The translations under genes and the position numbers were made by a program. Shown here piece after piece: positions 1 through 7,887 of a DNA stretch of 27,687 nt. Source of the stretch: SZUA-448 sp045593785 (GTDB lineage Bacteria; Bacillota; Clostridia; Lachnospirales; Lachnospiraceae); contig JAZNXH010000108.1 in assembly GCA_045593785.1 (NCBI GenBank), positions 1 through 27,687 of the forward strand, read 5' to 3'. Under the pieces are notes generated by a model that was given only the letters and a program-made list of their open reading frames with translations, had not been told where the DNA came from and searched no databases. Within the stretch, counting starts at the first letter, position 1. The number at the start of each line of letters is the position of its first letter.

Positions 1-45
1 CGGTAGATTTTGAGTCTACTGCGTCTGCCATTCCGCCACATCCGC
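1..45 (-). tRNA. tRNA-Leu (anticodon CAA), 5' part only
   Basis: Read on the minus strand, the first 45 bases give a tRNA 5' half: an acceptor strand beginning GCGGATG, the TGGC..GGCAGACGC D-arm typical of leucine tRNAs, and a 5-bp anticodon stem GTAGA/TCTAC closing the loop CTCAAAA. Loop positions 34-36 are CAA, so it would decode UUG leucine codons. The window edge cuts it just after the anticodon stem, so the variable arm, T-arm and 3' end are not visible. The gene diverges from the rest of the window. Confidence 0.85.
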
Positions 46-57
46 TCAACGGATTGT

Positions 58-86
58 AGTGTAACACAATTATGACAATTATGCAA
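58..86 (-). promoter_or_regulatory. Candidate promoter for the tRNA-Leu gene
   Basis: On the minus strand, TTGCAT (81-86) and TACACT (58-63) are separated by exactly 17 bases, and the -10 is preceded by TGT, an extended -10 pattern. A start near base 51 would lie a few bases ahead of the mature tRNA 5' end at 45. The -35 match is poor (3 of 6), so the call rests on spacing, the TGn and position. Confidence 0.35.
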
Positions 87-132
87 GTAGGAAATTTGAA
101 TTACTTAATAATGTTTGAAAGTGAGATAACAT

Positions 133-459
133 ATGACCTGCGAGGAAGCACTGGGACAAATCCGGGATTATTTTCGGGGAGAGTTAAAAACACAAGAAGC
201 TGCGGCATTTGCGGAACACATCAGTGGATGTAAAAGTTGCAAAGATGAATTGGAAATATCATATTGTTTGCGTACTGCAATCCGCCAGTTGAATGAAGAG
301 GAAGAGTTCTCAGGTAATTATATTGCCGAATTGAACCAGATGCTTCTGGATACGATAAAGGAAGCAAAACGTGAGAAAAAGATGATATACCGGAAACGTA
401 TTATCGTAATTTCCGAGTTGCTAATATTTGCTTTTTTGATGGGACTACGTATTTTCTAA
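133..459 (+). CDS. Putative anti-sigma-factor-type zinc-finger membrane protein (orphan)
   Basis: A 108-residue protein. The N-terminal 45 residues follow the zf-HC2/ZAS pattern: Cys3, the run RDYFRGEL, then H-x3-C-x2-C (His28, Cys32, Cys35), which in the family binds zinc and holds a sigma factor at the membrane. A basic stretch (KREKKMIYRKR) precedes one hydrophobic helix (about residues 88-105) ending at the C-terminus, so the zinc finger should face the cytoplasm and there is essentially no outside domain. An in-frame stop at 127-129 makes the ATG the only start; GTGAG upstream is a weak ribosome site. No sigma-factor gene is adjacent: upstream is a divergent tRNA and downstream is polA, 41 bases away. 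A role in sigma-factor control is therefore inferred from the fold only. Confidence 0.6.
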   Translation: MTCEEALGQIRDYFRGELKTQEAAAFAEHISGCKSCKDELEISYCLRTAIRQLNEEEEFSGNYIAELNQMLLDTIKEAKREKKMIYRKRIIVISELLIFAFLMGLRIF

Positions 460-500
460 AATCGTACAACTATGACTGAAAACGGTGGGGCAGAAAAACG

Positions 501-3338
501 ATGGAGAATAATAAGGATTATTTGTTAATCATTGACGGTTCTTCTTTGCTGAGTACTCAGTTTTACGGGAATCTTCCGCGGGAGATTCTGTTTGCTAAGA
601 CAGCAGAAGAAAAAGAAAAGTTTTTTTATAAAATTATGCAGAATTCCAAAGGTGTATATACAAATGCAGTATATGGATTTTTCCGTACATTACTTCGTAT
701 TGTGAAAGACCGGAAGCCATCACATTTGGTTGTGACTTGGGATATTAGTAGAAATACGTTCCGAAGAAGATTGTATCCGGAGTACAAAGCACAGCGTAGT
801 GAGATCATGTTGCCATTAAAGGAACAATTCGCATTGTGTCAGGAAGCTTTGGAGAAGGTCGGAATCTGTCAATTGATGGATGAGAATTTCGAGGCAGACG
901 ATTTCAGTGGTACGGTAGCTAACTTGTTCGAAAGTGAGATTCCTGTCAGAATTCTGACGAAGGATAACGACTATCTTCAGTTGATTACGGAGAATACGCA
1001 TTTGTGGCTGATGCATTCGACGGCTAAAAAAACAGAAGAATTGTTTGCAAAGTATAAAATCGATCCCAAGACTGCTCAGTGTCCGGAACGGTGTTTTGAG
1101 TTTACACCGGAATTGGTAAAAAATGAATTTGGTATCAGCCCGAAATCTGTACCGGACTTAAAAGCACTCCAAGGAGATTCCTCCGATAATATCAAGGGTG
1201 TACCGGGTGTCGGAGAAAAAGCGGCTGCAGCCTTGATTGCGGCATATGATACAATTGAAAATTTATATGATGCGATACGTTCTGCGGATGAGGCGAAAAA
1301 GAAAGAAATTAATCTTTATTGGAAACAGGAACTTGGTCTGAGCCGTTCACCTATGGCATATTTGTTAAAAGAAGATACAGACGAACTGGTTGGAGAAAAA
1401 GCAGCTGTTTTAAGCAAACAGCTTGCTACTATTAAAAAAGATGTTCCGCTTGCAAAACAACAGTTGTCTGATTATTCTTTCCGGTTTGATGTTGATGCGG
1501 CAAAGAAACTTTTTCATGAACTGGAGTTTAAGTCATTATTGTCTGAACTACCCGGTGATAATAATACAGAGGAAGTAAAGACGATATATCGATGGATCAA
1601 TGATTTATCAGAAGCAGAGAGTTGGTTTTATCATCTATATGAACAGACGGATAGTGATTCAGTATTAGCATTTTCAGAGATTCGTGATGAGGGAGAATTG
1701 TTTGGATATGCTTTTGCGGAGTCTGAGAAAGAAGCAGTTTTTTTGCGTGCAAGTGGATTTGTAACAGAAGTGTTTTTAGAGGATCGTTTGGTTCGGCTTT
1801 TTGATAGCGGAAGAAAAGTAATAGCATTTGATATGAAGTCAAGTACTGTGCTGTGTGAACATGCAAGTCCTGCTCAGTGTTTTGATGCGGCGATTGCTGC
1901 ATATCTTCTTGATCCATTACGCTCCGAGTATCCATATGATGAGGTATTGATGGAACACATTGGGACTACATGTGTAGTCAAAAGTGATTTGCCCAAGGGA
2001 ATGAGTCTGTCAGAGGCTGAGTTATTATGGTCTGAGAAACTGCTTCATTTTTGTTGCGCTGAGGCTGTCGCAGCAATCCGCCTTTATCCTGTACTTCGCA
2101 CTAAGTTGCAGCAATTTGGAATGGAGCAGTTGTTTCAGGATATCGAGATGCCACTGATTTTTACATTATATAAGATGGAAAAACGCGGAATTAAAGCGGA
2201 TAAAGAAGCGCTGGTTAGCTTTGGTAAACGTTTGGAACAGGAAATGATTCAATTGGAACAAGCCATTTATCAAAAAGCCGGTGAGAAGTTTAATATTAAT
2301 TCCCCGAAACAGCTGGCAGTTGTGTTATTTGAAAAAATGCAGTTGCGAGCACCCAAAAAAACAAAATCAGGATATTCTACTTCGGTAGACGTTTTAGAAA
2401 AGCTTCGTGATGAGGCCCCGGTTGTTGATGATATTTTGAATTATCGTCAATTGACTAAGCTGAAGTCAACGTATGCAGATGCGTTGGCAGAAGCAATTGC
2501 AGCAGATGGAAGAATTCATTGTAGTTTTAATCAGACAATTACAGCAACCGGTCGTTTGAGTTGCACCAATCCGAATCTTCAAAATATACCGGTTCGAACA
2601 GAGTTAGGTCGAAGTATACGTAAGGTTTTTGTGCCGGAGCCCGGTTGTGTATTTGTAGATGCGGATTATTCCCAGATTGAGCTTCGTATTATGGCAGCTA
2701 TGTCAGGGGATCATAATCTGATTGCAGCATATCGGAATCATACGGATATTCATCGCCTTACTGCGTCAGAAGTGTTCCATGTTCCGTTTGATGAAGTGAC
2801 ACCGGAACTGCGTAGCAGTGCAAAGGCAGTAAATTTTGGCATTATTTACGGAATTAGTTCGTTTGGCCTCGGTCAGGGGCTCAACATATCAAGAAAAGAA
2901 GCAGAACAGTATATTTCGAAATATTTTGAAACGTATCCGGTGATTAAAGATTTTCTCGACCGTATGGTAGAGGATGGAAGAAACAATGGTATGGTTCGAA
3001 CGGAATACGGAAGAATCCGTCCGATTCCGGAGATTTCATCAACGAATTTTATGCAGCGTTCATTTGGTGAACGAATTGCAATGAATTCGCCGATTCAGGG
3101 AACGGCTGCCGACATTATGAAGATTGCTATGATACGCGTCGAGAAACGTATTAGCGAAGAAACGAAGAATTCAAGATTGATCCTTCAGGTTCACGATGAG
3201 CTGTTGGTGGAAGCAGTTAAGGAAGAAGAGGAGCTTGTTGCACGGATTCTGAAAGAAGAGATGGAGGCAGCGGCAGAATTGGCTGTGCCGTTAGAAGTTG
3301 AGGTGAAAACAGGAACCTCGTGGTATGAAGCAAAGTAG
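501..3338 (+). CDS. polA: DNA polymerase I
   Basis: Family A polymerase that removes RNA primers and fills gaps in replication and repair. The 945 residues contain an N-terminal 5'-nuclease domain (IDGSS start, FEADDFSG, TKDNDYLQL, and GDSSDNIKGVPGVGEK helix-hairpin-helix), a middle 3'-5' exonuclease-like domain, and a C-terminal polymerase with motif A DADYSQIELR (catalytic Asp722), motif B K775..NFGIIYG and motif C QVHDELL (Asp899). The proofreading domain looks dead: where the Klenow fragment has DxE this protein reads LAFSEI (about 390-394), and the later tyrosine/Asp motif reads FCCAEAVAA. It is longer than the roughly 880 residues usual for bacteria, with extra sequence in the 5'-nuclease domain. 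The ribosome site GGTGGGG precedes the ATG. coaE follows after 21 bases. Confidence 0.97.
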   Translation: MENNKDYLLIIDGSSLLSTQFYGNLPREILFAKTAEEKEKFFYKIMQNSKGVYTNAVYGFFRTLLRIVKDRKPSHLVVTWDISRNTFRRRLYPEYKAQRSEIMLPLKEQFALCQEALEKVGICQLMDENFEADDFSGTVANLFESEIPVRILTKDNDYLQLITENTHLWLMHSTAKKTEELFAKYKIDPKTAQCPERCFEFTPELVKNEFGISPKSVPDLKALQGDSSDNIKGVPGVGEKAAAALIAAYDTIENLYDAIRSADEAKKKEINLYWKQELGLSRSPMAYLLKEDTDELVGEKAAVLSKQLATIKKDVPLAKQQLSDYSFRFDVDAAKKLFHELEFKSLLSELPGDNNTEEVKTIYRWINDLSEAESWFYHLYEQTDSDSVLAFSEIRDEGELFGYAFAESEKEAVFLRASGFVTEVFLEDRLVRLFDSGRKVIAFDMKSSTVLCEHASPAQCFDAAIAAYLLDPLRSEYPYDEVLMEHIGTTCVVKSDLPKGMSLSEAELLWSEKLLHFCCAEAVAAIRLYPVLRTKLQQFGMEQLFQDIEMPLIFTLYKMEKRGIKADKEALVSFGKRLEQEMIQLEQAIYQKAGEKFNINSPKQLAVVLFEKMQLRAPKKTKSGYSTSVDVLEKLRDEAPVVDDILNYRQLTKLKSTYADALAEAIAADGRIHCSFNQTITATGRLSCTNPNLQNIPVRTELGRSIRKVFVPEPGCVFVDADYSQIELRIMAAMSGDHNLIAAYRNHTDIHRLTASEVFHVPFDEVTPELRSSAKAVNFGIIYGISSFGLGQGLNISRKEAEQYISKYFETYPVIKDFLDRMVEDGRNNGMVRTEYGRIRPIPEISSTNFMQRSFGERIAMNSPIQGTAADIMKIAMIRVEKRISEETKNSRLILQVHDELLVEAVKEEEELVARILKEEMEAAAELAVPLEVEVKTGTSWYEAK

Positions 3339-3359
3339 TTTTTAGAGGAAAAGACAGAT

Positions 3360-3983
3360 ATGAATACTACGAAGAATACACCGGTAATCGGCTTGACCGG
3401 TGGAGCCGGAAGTGGGAAAAGTCATGTTGCAGAAGTTCTGAACACGGTTTGCAGTATTTGCCATATTAATACTGACCGGATATCGGAAGCACAAATGAAA
3501 AAGGGCGGCTGTGTCTATCAACCGGTATTAGATTATTTCGGAAACGCATTTCTCACGCCGGAGTGTGAAATCGACCGAAAAAAATTGGGTGAATATATTT
3601 TTCAAAGACCGGATGAACTGTTGATTCTGAATGCAATTACACATCCACCAGTGAAAGAAGAAGTAAAACGCAGAATCCAACAGGCGAAGAAGGAAAATAA
3701 AGATGTTATTTTGTTAGAAACTGCGTTGCTATTTGAAGCGGGTTACGAGACCATTTGTGATGAAATATGGTATGTCTACGCGACCAGGGAAGTAAGAAAA
3801 CAACGACTGATGCAGTCTCGTATGTATTCGGATGAAAGAGTGCGGGATATGTTTCGCAGACAACATACCGATCGTTTTTTTCGCACGCATGCGGATTATG
3901 TTGTTATGAATAACGACACAGACAGTGAAAGACTTGCTTTGCGTCTTGTTCGAAGGCTGAAGCGCATTCAAAACGACAGATGA
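3360..3983 (+). CDS. coaE: Dephospho-CoA kinase
   Basis: Performs the last step of coenzyme A synthesis, phosphorylating the 3' hydroxyl of dephospho-CoA with ATP in the cytoplasm. The 207-residue protein opens with the P-loop GLTGGAGSGKS (residues 11-21). It continues with INTDRISEAQM, the family's substrate-side Asp motif, and with LLETALLFEAGY, where related kinases have their acidic LLFE motif. Arg-rich helices near RKQRLMQSR and RRQHTDRFFR resemble the lid. A GAGGAAAAG ribosome site precedes the ATG. Pairing with polA directly upstream is common in Firmicutes. No terminator is evident after it; the next promoter begins about 25 bases on. Confidence 0.93.
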   Translation: MNTTKNTPVIGLTGGAGSGKSHVAEVLNTVCSICHINTDRISEAQMKKGGCVYQPVLDYFGNAFLTPECEIDRKKLGEYIFQRPDELLILNAITHPPVKEEVKRRIQQAKKENKDVILLETALLFEAGYETICDEIWYVYATREVRKQRLMQSRMYSDERVRDMFRRQHTDRFFRTHADYVVMNNDTDSERLALRLVRRLKRIQNDR

Positions 3984-4029
3984 TTTGTTTGTCCAAAGAT
4001 AGAATACTCTAGCCAAAAAGATTTCATTA

Positions 4030-4038
4030 TGGTATACT
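4030..4038 (+). promoter_or_regulatory. Extended -10 promoter upstream of the FtsA-like gene
   Basis: TGG-TATACT forms an extended -10 (TATACT at 4033-4038). A -35-like TAGCCA (4010-4015) lies exactly 17 bases upstream and matches TTGACA at 4 of 6 positions. Transcription would start near 4045, giving a leader of about 24 bases. A short perfect inverted repeat, AGATA-AA-TATCT (4043-4054), covers the predicted start and could be an operator, although such repeats are frequent in AT-rich DNA. Confidence 0.6.
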
Positions 4039-4068
4039 AATTAGATAAATATCTTGGGGGTTTTACAT

Positions 4069-6159
4069 ATGGGTTCAGACGTTCTTCCTGAGAATATGGT
4101 ATTTGGATTGGACATCGGTACACGAAGCATTGTAGGTACTGTTGGTTATAAAGCAGACGAGAATTCGTTTACCGTTGTCGCTCAGCATACAAGATATCAT
4201 GATACCCGTGCTATCATAGATGGTCAGGTGCATGACATTGAAAAAGTAGCTGAGACAATTGCTGAAGTAAAAAGAGAATTAGAAACACAGCTGGGAAAGA
4301 AACTTACAGATGTTTGTATTGCTGCAGCAGGGCGTGTATTGAAGACAGTACAGGTCCGTATTGATTATGAATTAGAAGAAGAGTGTGTTATCACTCAGGA
4401 ACATATTCGAACCCTGATTGCCGGCGGTATTGAAAAGGCTTATGGTGTGATTCGTGAGGATCAGGCCAATGAGAATCTTGTGTTTAACTGTGTAGGACAT
4501 ACTGTTGTGCATTATTATTTGAACGGCTATCTTATGACTACCTTGGAAGGTCATAAGGGTCATGCGATTGCTGCTGACCTTCTGGCAACATTTCTTCCGC
4601 AGGAAGTTGTAGACGGTTTGTATTCTGCAGTCGAAAAGGCAGGATTGCAGGTCGCTGATATGACGTTGGAGCCAATTGCAGCAATCAATGTGGCAATCCC
4701 GGAACAGTATCGTTTACTGAATATTGCGCTGGTGGATGTTGGTGCAGGTACGTCAGATATTTCAATTACAAAAGACGGAAGTATTATTGCGTATGGCATG
4801 ATTCCCTGTGCAGGCGATGCAATTACTGAGTGCATTATGAGAGGGCATTTGGTTGACTTCGCAACAGCAGAGACAATTAAACTGCAATCAGGAAAACGTA
4901 AAGAAGTCAGCTTCAAAGACATTATGAAGATGAAGGCAAAAGTTCCTTCCGAACTGATTAGAGAAGAGACGCTTCCGGTTGTGGAAGACATGACAAAGAG
5001 AATTGCGGAGCGTATTATTGAGCTGAACGGCGGAAAAACAGTCAGTGCAGTTTTTGTAGTCGGTGGTGGTGGAAAATTTGCAACTTTTATTCCGGCGTTA
5101 GCAAAACATCTGAACCTTCCGTTGGAACGTGTGGCGCTTCGTGGAGAAGAAGTACTTGGTGCGGTTCAGTTCCTGCAAGAAAAGGTAAAGAAAGATTCTA
5201 CTTTGGTAACTCCGATTGGTATCTGTCTGAATTATTACGAGCAGAAGAACAATATTATTTTTGTGTATGTGAATGGTGAGCGGATTAAGATGTATGATAA
5301 CAGCAAGCTGACAGTTGTTGATGCAGCATTGAAATTCGGATATCCGCATGAAAAATTATTCCCGAAGCGTGGTAAGGCCTTAAACTACACGTTAAATGGG
5401 GAACGTCGTATGATACGCGGTGAGGCTGGCGAAGCAGCAATGATATTGTTGAATGATAAGCCTGCATCAATCAATATGCCGATTGTACAACATGATAAGA
5501 TTCAGATTGTAGAATCCACCAGCGGCAGTGCTGCAAGGTTAAAACTCTCTGAGATAAAAGAAATACAAAATGGTGAGATTAGCTTTACAGTCAACGGTAA
5601 GAAGATTGTGTGTCCCCGAATCATTACAGTGAATGGTGAGAAGGTGGGGATGGATTATGAAGTTCAGGAACATGACGAGATTTTACAGAGAGATTATTAT
5701 ACAACCGCTGAACTTTTAACATTTATGGATCTTGCTGATGCCGGTGAAGTATTGGTAAATCGTGCTTATGCAGGTGCAGATGAAGCAATATATGAGAATT
5801 TTACAGTTGAAATATTTTTGAAGCAAGAACTGCGTCCGGAAATTGCTGATGAAGAGGAGTTTATTTCGGATGATTCTGTGATGCCGGAACCAGAGAGTGA
5901 TTCGAAGCGTGATATCATTGAAGATGCGGTAACTGCAACATCTGATGGTATCAAGGATATCATGGTTAATGTGAATTCAACTCCGGTTATATTGCGAGGG
6001 AAGACGGAATACAGAGTGGTCGATATTTTAGACGTTTATCCCTTTGATCTTACTGTGGTAGGAGGCCGTGAGGTCATACTGACAAAGAATGGATTGAATA
6101 CGGATTTTACCCAGTCGATTGATGAAAATGATGAAATTATGTTGTATTGGGAAAAGTAG
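4069..6159 (+). CDS. FtsA-like actin-family ATPase with long repeat-bearing C-terminus
   Basis: A 696-residue protein of the FtsA/actin-like ATPase superfamily. Visible motifs are phosphate-1 GLDIGTRS (Asp15), an FtsA-type 1C/SHS2-like insertion (about 60-170), phosphate-2 VDVGAGTSDIS (Asp223) and the adenosine motif VVGGGGKF (331-337). Bacterial FtsA usually ends near 400-440 with an amphipathic membrane helix. Here about 300 further residues follow, and the extreme C-terminus (NDEIMLYWEK) does not look like such a helix. Three segments (about 397-482, 504-545 and 631-696) each run from a V-N-x strand to an (H/N)-D-x-I strand, suggesting beta-grasp-like repeats; an acidic linker separates the last two. 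ATG 4069 is chosen because GGGGG (4056-4060) lies 8 bases before it; a TTG 15 bases upstream has no ribosome site. It may organise a membrane filament; true FtsA identity is not shown, and no ftsZ is nearby. Confidence 0.75.
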   Translation: MGSDVLPENMVFGLDIGTRSIVGTVGYKADENSFTVVAQHTRYHDTRAIIDGQVHDIEKVAETIAEVKRELETQLGKKLTDVCIAAAGRVLKTVQVRIDYELEEECVITQEHIRTLIAGGIEKAYGVIREDQANENLVFNCVGHTVVHYYLNGYLMTTLEGHKGHAIAADLLATFLPQEVVDGLYSAVEKAGLQVADMTLEPIAAINVAIPEQYRLLNIALVDVGAGTSDISITKDGSIIAYGMIPCAGDAITECIMRGHLVDFATAETIKLQSGKRKEVSFKDIMKMKAKVPSELIREETLPVVEDMTKRIAERIIELNGGKTVSAVFVVGGGGKFATFIPALAKHLNLPLERVALRGEEVLGAVQFLQEKVKKDSTLVTPIGICLNYYEQKNNIIFVYVNGERIKMYDNSKLTVVDAALKFGYPHEKLFPKRGKALNYTLNGERRMIRGEAGEAAMILLNDKPASINMPIVQHDKIQIVESTSGSAARLKLSEIKEIQNGEISFTVNGKKIVCPRIITVNGEKVGMDYEVQEHDEILQRDYYTTAELLTFMDLADAGEVLVNRAYAGADEAIYENFTVEIFLKQELRPEIADEEEFISDDSVMPEPESDSKRDIIEDAVTATSDGIKDIMVNVNSTPVILRGKTEYRVVDILDVYPFDLTVVGGREVILTKNGLNTDFTQSIDENDEIMLYWEK

Positions 6160-6170
6160 TGGGGGCTCTT

Positions 6171-7886
6171 ATGACAAAGTCGGTCAATAAATTTACAAAT
6201 ATCAGTATAGCGATTGAGGTAATTGCACTTTGCAATTTGATTTTACATATGCTGACGGACAATTCGCTTGCAATGATTAGCGGAAATGTGATTTTTATCG
6301 TAGCTTTACTGATTGATGTTCTGGTAATCACGGTAATCCATACAAAAAAAATGTATAAGACGGCAATTGGAATACGATATTTTGCCATCCTGATTCTGTC
6401 ATTTTATATTGTGTTCTTTTATAACAAGAGCATTCTGGCAATTACTGTTTTGCTATTGCTTAGTCAGATATTTGATTTGATATTCCGAATTGATTTTACG
6501 GATATGTATTCCAGGTTTATGGCATTGTCCGTTTCTGCTTTTCCAATCGCTTTACTTACAATTGTTGAGCAGCTTTTCTTTGCAAAACCGGGTAGTTCCA
6601 ATACCATTGAGATTATTAGTGTGGTTGCTGCGCTGATTGTTATGATTTCCAGTATGAGTAAGATATTTATCGAGTGGATTTCTACATATGATAAGAAGCT
6701 TCTGGAACAGCGCCGAATGAATGAGAATGCGGCTGAAGCAAACGAAAGTCTTATGTTGTATCAGGATAAGTTAAGGAAAGTAAACGAAGAACTCGGAATA
6801 CAGAAAATCAGAGTAGAATCTGCAATTCGTCAGGTAAACAAGTCCAATGTTGAGATGTCATTGCAGAATGAAGTATTAAGAAGAGTTTCTACTACCATCG
6901 GCCAAGATGAATTAATGTCTAATACGACACAAGCCTTATGTGAAACAATGGGTTTGAAGTTTTGTGCGGTTGCAATGCGTGATGTTGCAAATGAAAATCG
7001 AGTTGAGTATTTTGAAAATCATACCGACATTTCAGATGAGTTTATGTCATACATAAAAGACTGTCTTACGGTAAGCAGAGTCAAAGATATTGTTAAGATT
7101 AAGAAGATTCATATTGATAAAGCAATCCATCGTCTGTATGCCAATGTATTGAAACAGCAGGATGAACTCGCAGTCATTGTTACGATTCCGATTATGATTG
7201 AAGATGAGGTTCATGGAGTAATTGTTTGTGGTCACGAACGACAGGATTATTTTGATGAAAGTCTGACGGTATTAGAAAATATTTCTGCACAGTTTTTAAT
7301 GGCATTAAAGAATGTTAAATTGTATTACAAGACACAACAGTTGGCGATTAGGGACGGATTGACCGGTTTGTTTAATCGACGTCAATTGAATGTTCTTGTA
7401 GATCAGTTCTGCAAGAGTTCGGTGGAAGAAAATAAGGCGTTGACTGCTGTATTGATTGACATTGATAATTTTAAGAGTTTTAATGACACGTATGGTCATG
7501 CTTGTGGTGACTTGGTGTTAACTGAGCTTGCACATATTATCAATGATTGTTCAGACGAGAATGATGGTATCAGTGCACGTTACGGTGGTGAAGAATTTGT
7601 CCTTGTATTTCAGGGGAAAGGTTTGGAAACAACGCATCAAATTATCAGCGAGTTGCAAGAGAAGATTAATCAGACCAGTTTAAATTATGATAACAAACCG
7701 GTATCGGTTCGTGTTAGTATAGGTATCTCATCTTACCCTGAGACTTCCGACCGACCGGAAGCAATTCTGAATCGTTCCGATGCTGCAATGTATTATTCAA
7801 AGCAACATGGTAAGAACCGGATTACCAAGGATAGTGATGAAGTTCTTGCATATTTCAGAAAGACGTCAAAAGGAACGGAAGGTTAG
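6171..7886 (+). CDS. Membrane-bound diguanylate cyclase (6 TM, coiled coil, GAF, GGDEF)
   Basis: Predicted to make cyclic di-GMP from two GTP at the inner face of the membrane. The 571 residues comprise about six hydrophobic helices (within 11-168), a charged coiled coil (about 172-235), a GAF-like sensory domain (about 235-385) and a GGDEF domain starting at RDGLTGLFNRR (394-404). The active-site loop is RYGGEEF (470-476), a catalytically competent form. The usual inhibitory I-site RxxD just before it reads ENDG, so product inhibition by that site looks absent. ATG 6171 follows GGGGGC by a few bases; upstream TTG/GTG codons overlap the previous gene and lack ribosome sites. It lies 11 bases after the FtsA-like gene, so the two are surely co-transcribed. 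No c-di-GMP receptor or phosphodiesterase is seen nearby. Confidence 0.88.
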   Translation: MTKSVNKFTNISIAIEVIALCNLILHMLTDNSLAMISGNVIFIVALLIDVLVITVIHTKKMYKTAIGIRYFAILILSFYIVFFYNKSILAITVLLLLSQIFDLIFRIDFTDMYSRFMALSVSAFPIALLTIVEQLFFAKPGSSNTIEIISVVAALIVMISSMSKIFIEWISTYDKKLLEQRRMNENAAEANESLMLYQDKLRKVNEELGIQKIRVESAIRQVNKSNVEMSLQNEVLRRVSTTIGQDELMSNTTQALCETMGLKFCAVAMRDVANENRVEYFENHTDISDEFMSYIKDCLTVSRVKDIVKIKKIHIDKAIHRLYANVLKQQDELAVIVTIPIMIEDEVHGVIVCGHERQDYFDESLTVLENISAQFLMALKNVKLYYKTQQLAIRDGLTGLFNRRQLNVLVDQFCKSSVEENKALTAVLIDIDNFKSFNDTYGHACGDLVLTELAHIINDCSDENDGISARYGGEEFVLVFQGKGLETTHQIISELQEKINQTSLNYDNKPVSVRVSIGISSYPETSDRPEAILNRSDAAMYYSKQHGKNRITKDSDEVLAYFRKTSKGTEG

Positions 7887-7887
7887 T

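Noticed and set aside
4054..4068. TTG start adding five residues to the FtsA-like protein
   Set aside because: The TTG is part of the ribosome site itself (TTGGGGG) and leaves no upstream site; ATG 4069 has ideal spacing.
7780..7887. N-terminal extension of the WalJ-like protein inside the cyclase gene
   Set aside because: The family begins at MKLYTIASGSSGNC, and the extension is only the out-of-frame reading of the GGDEF end.
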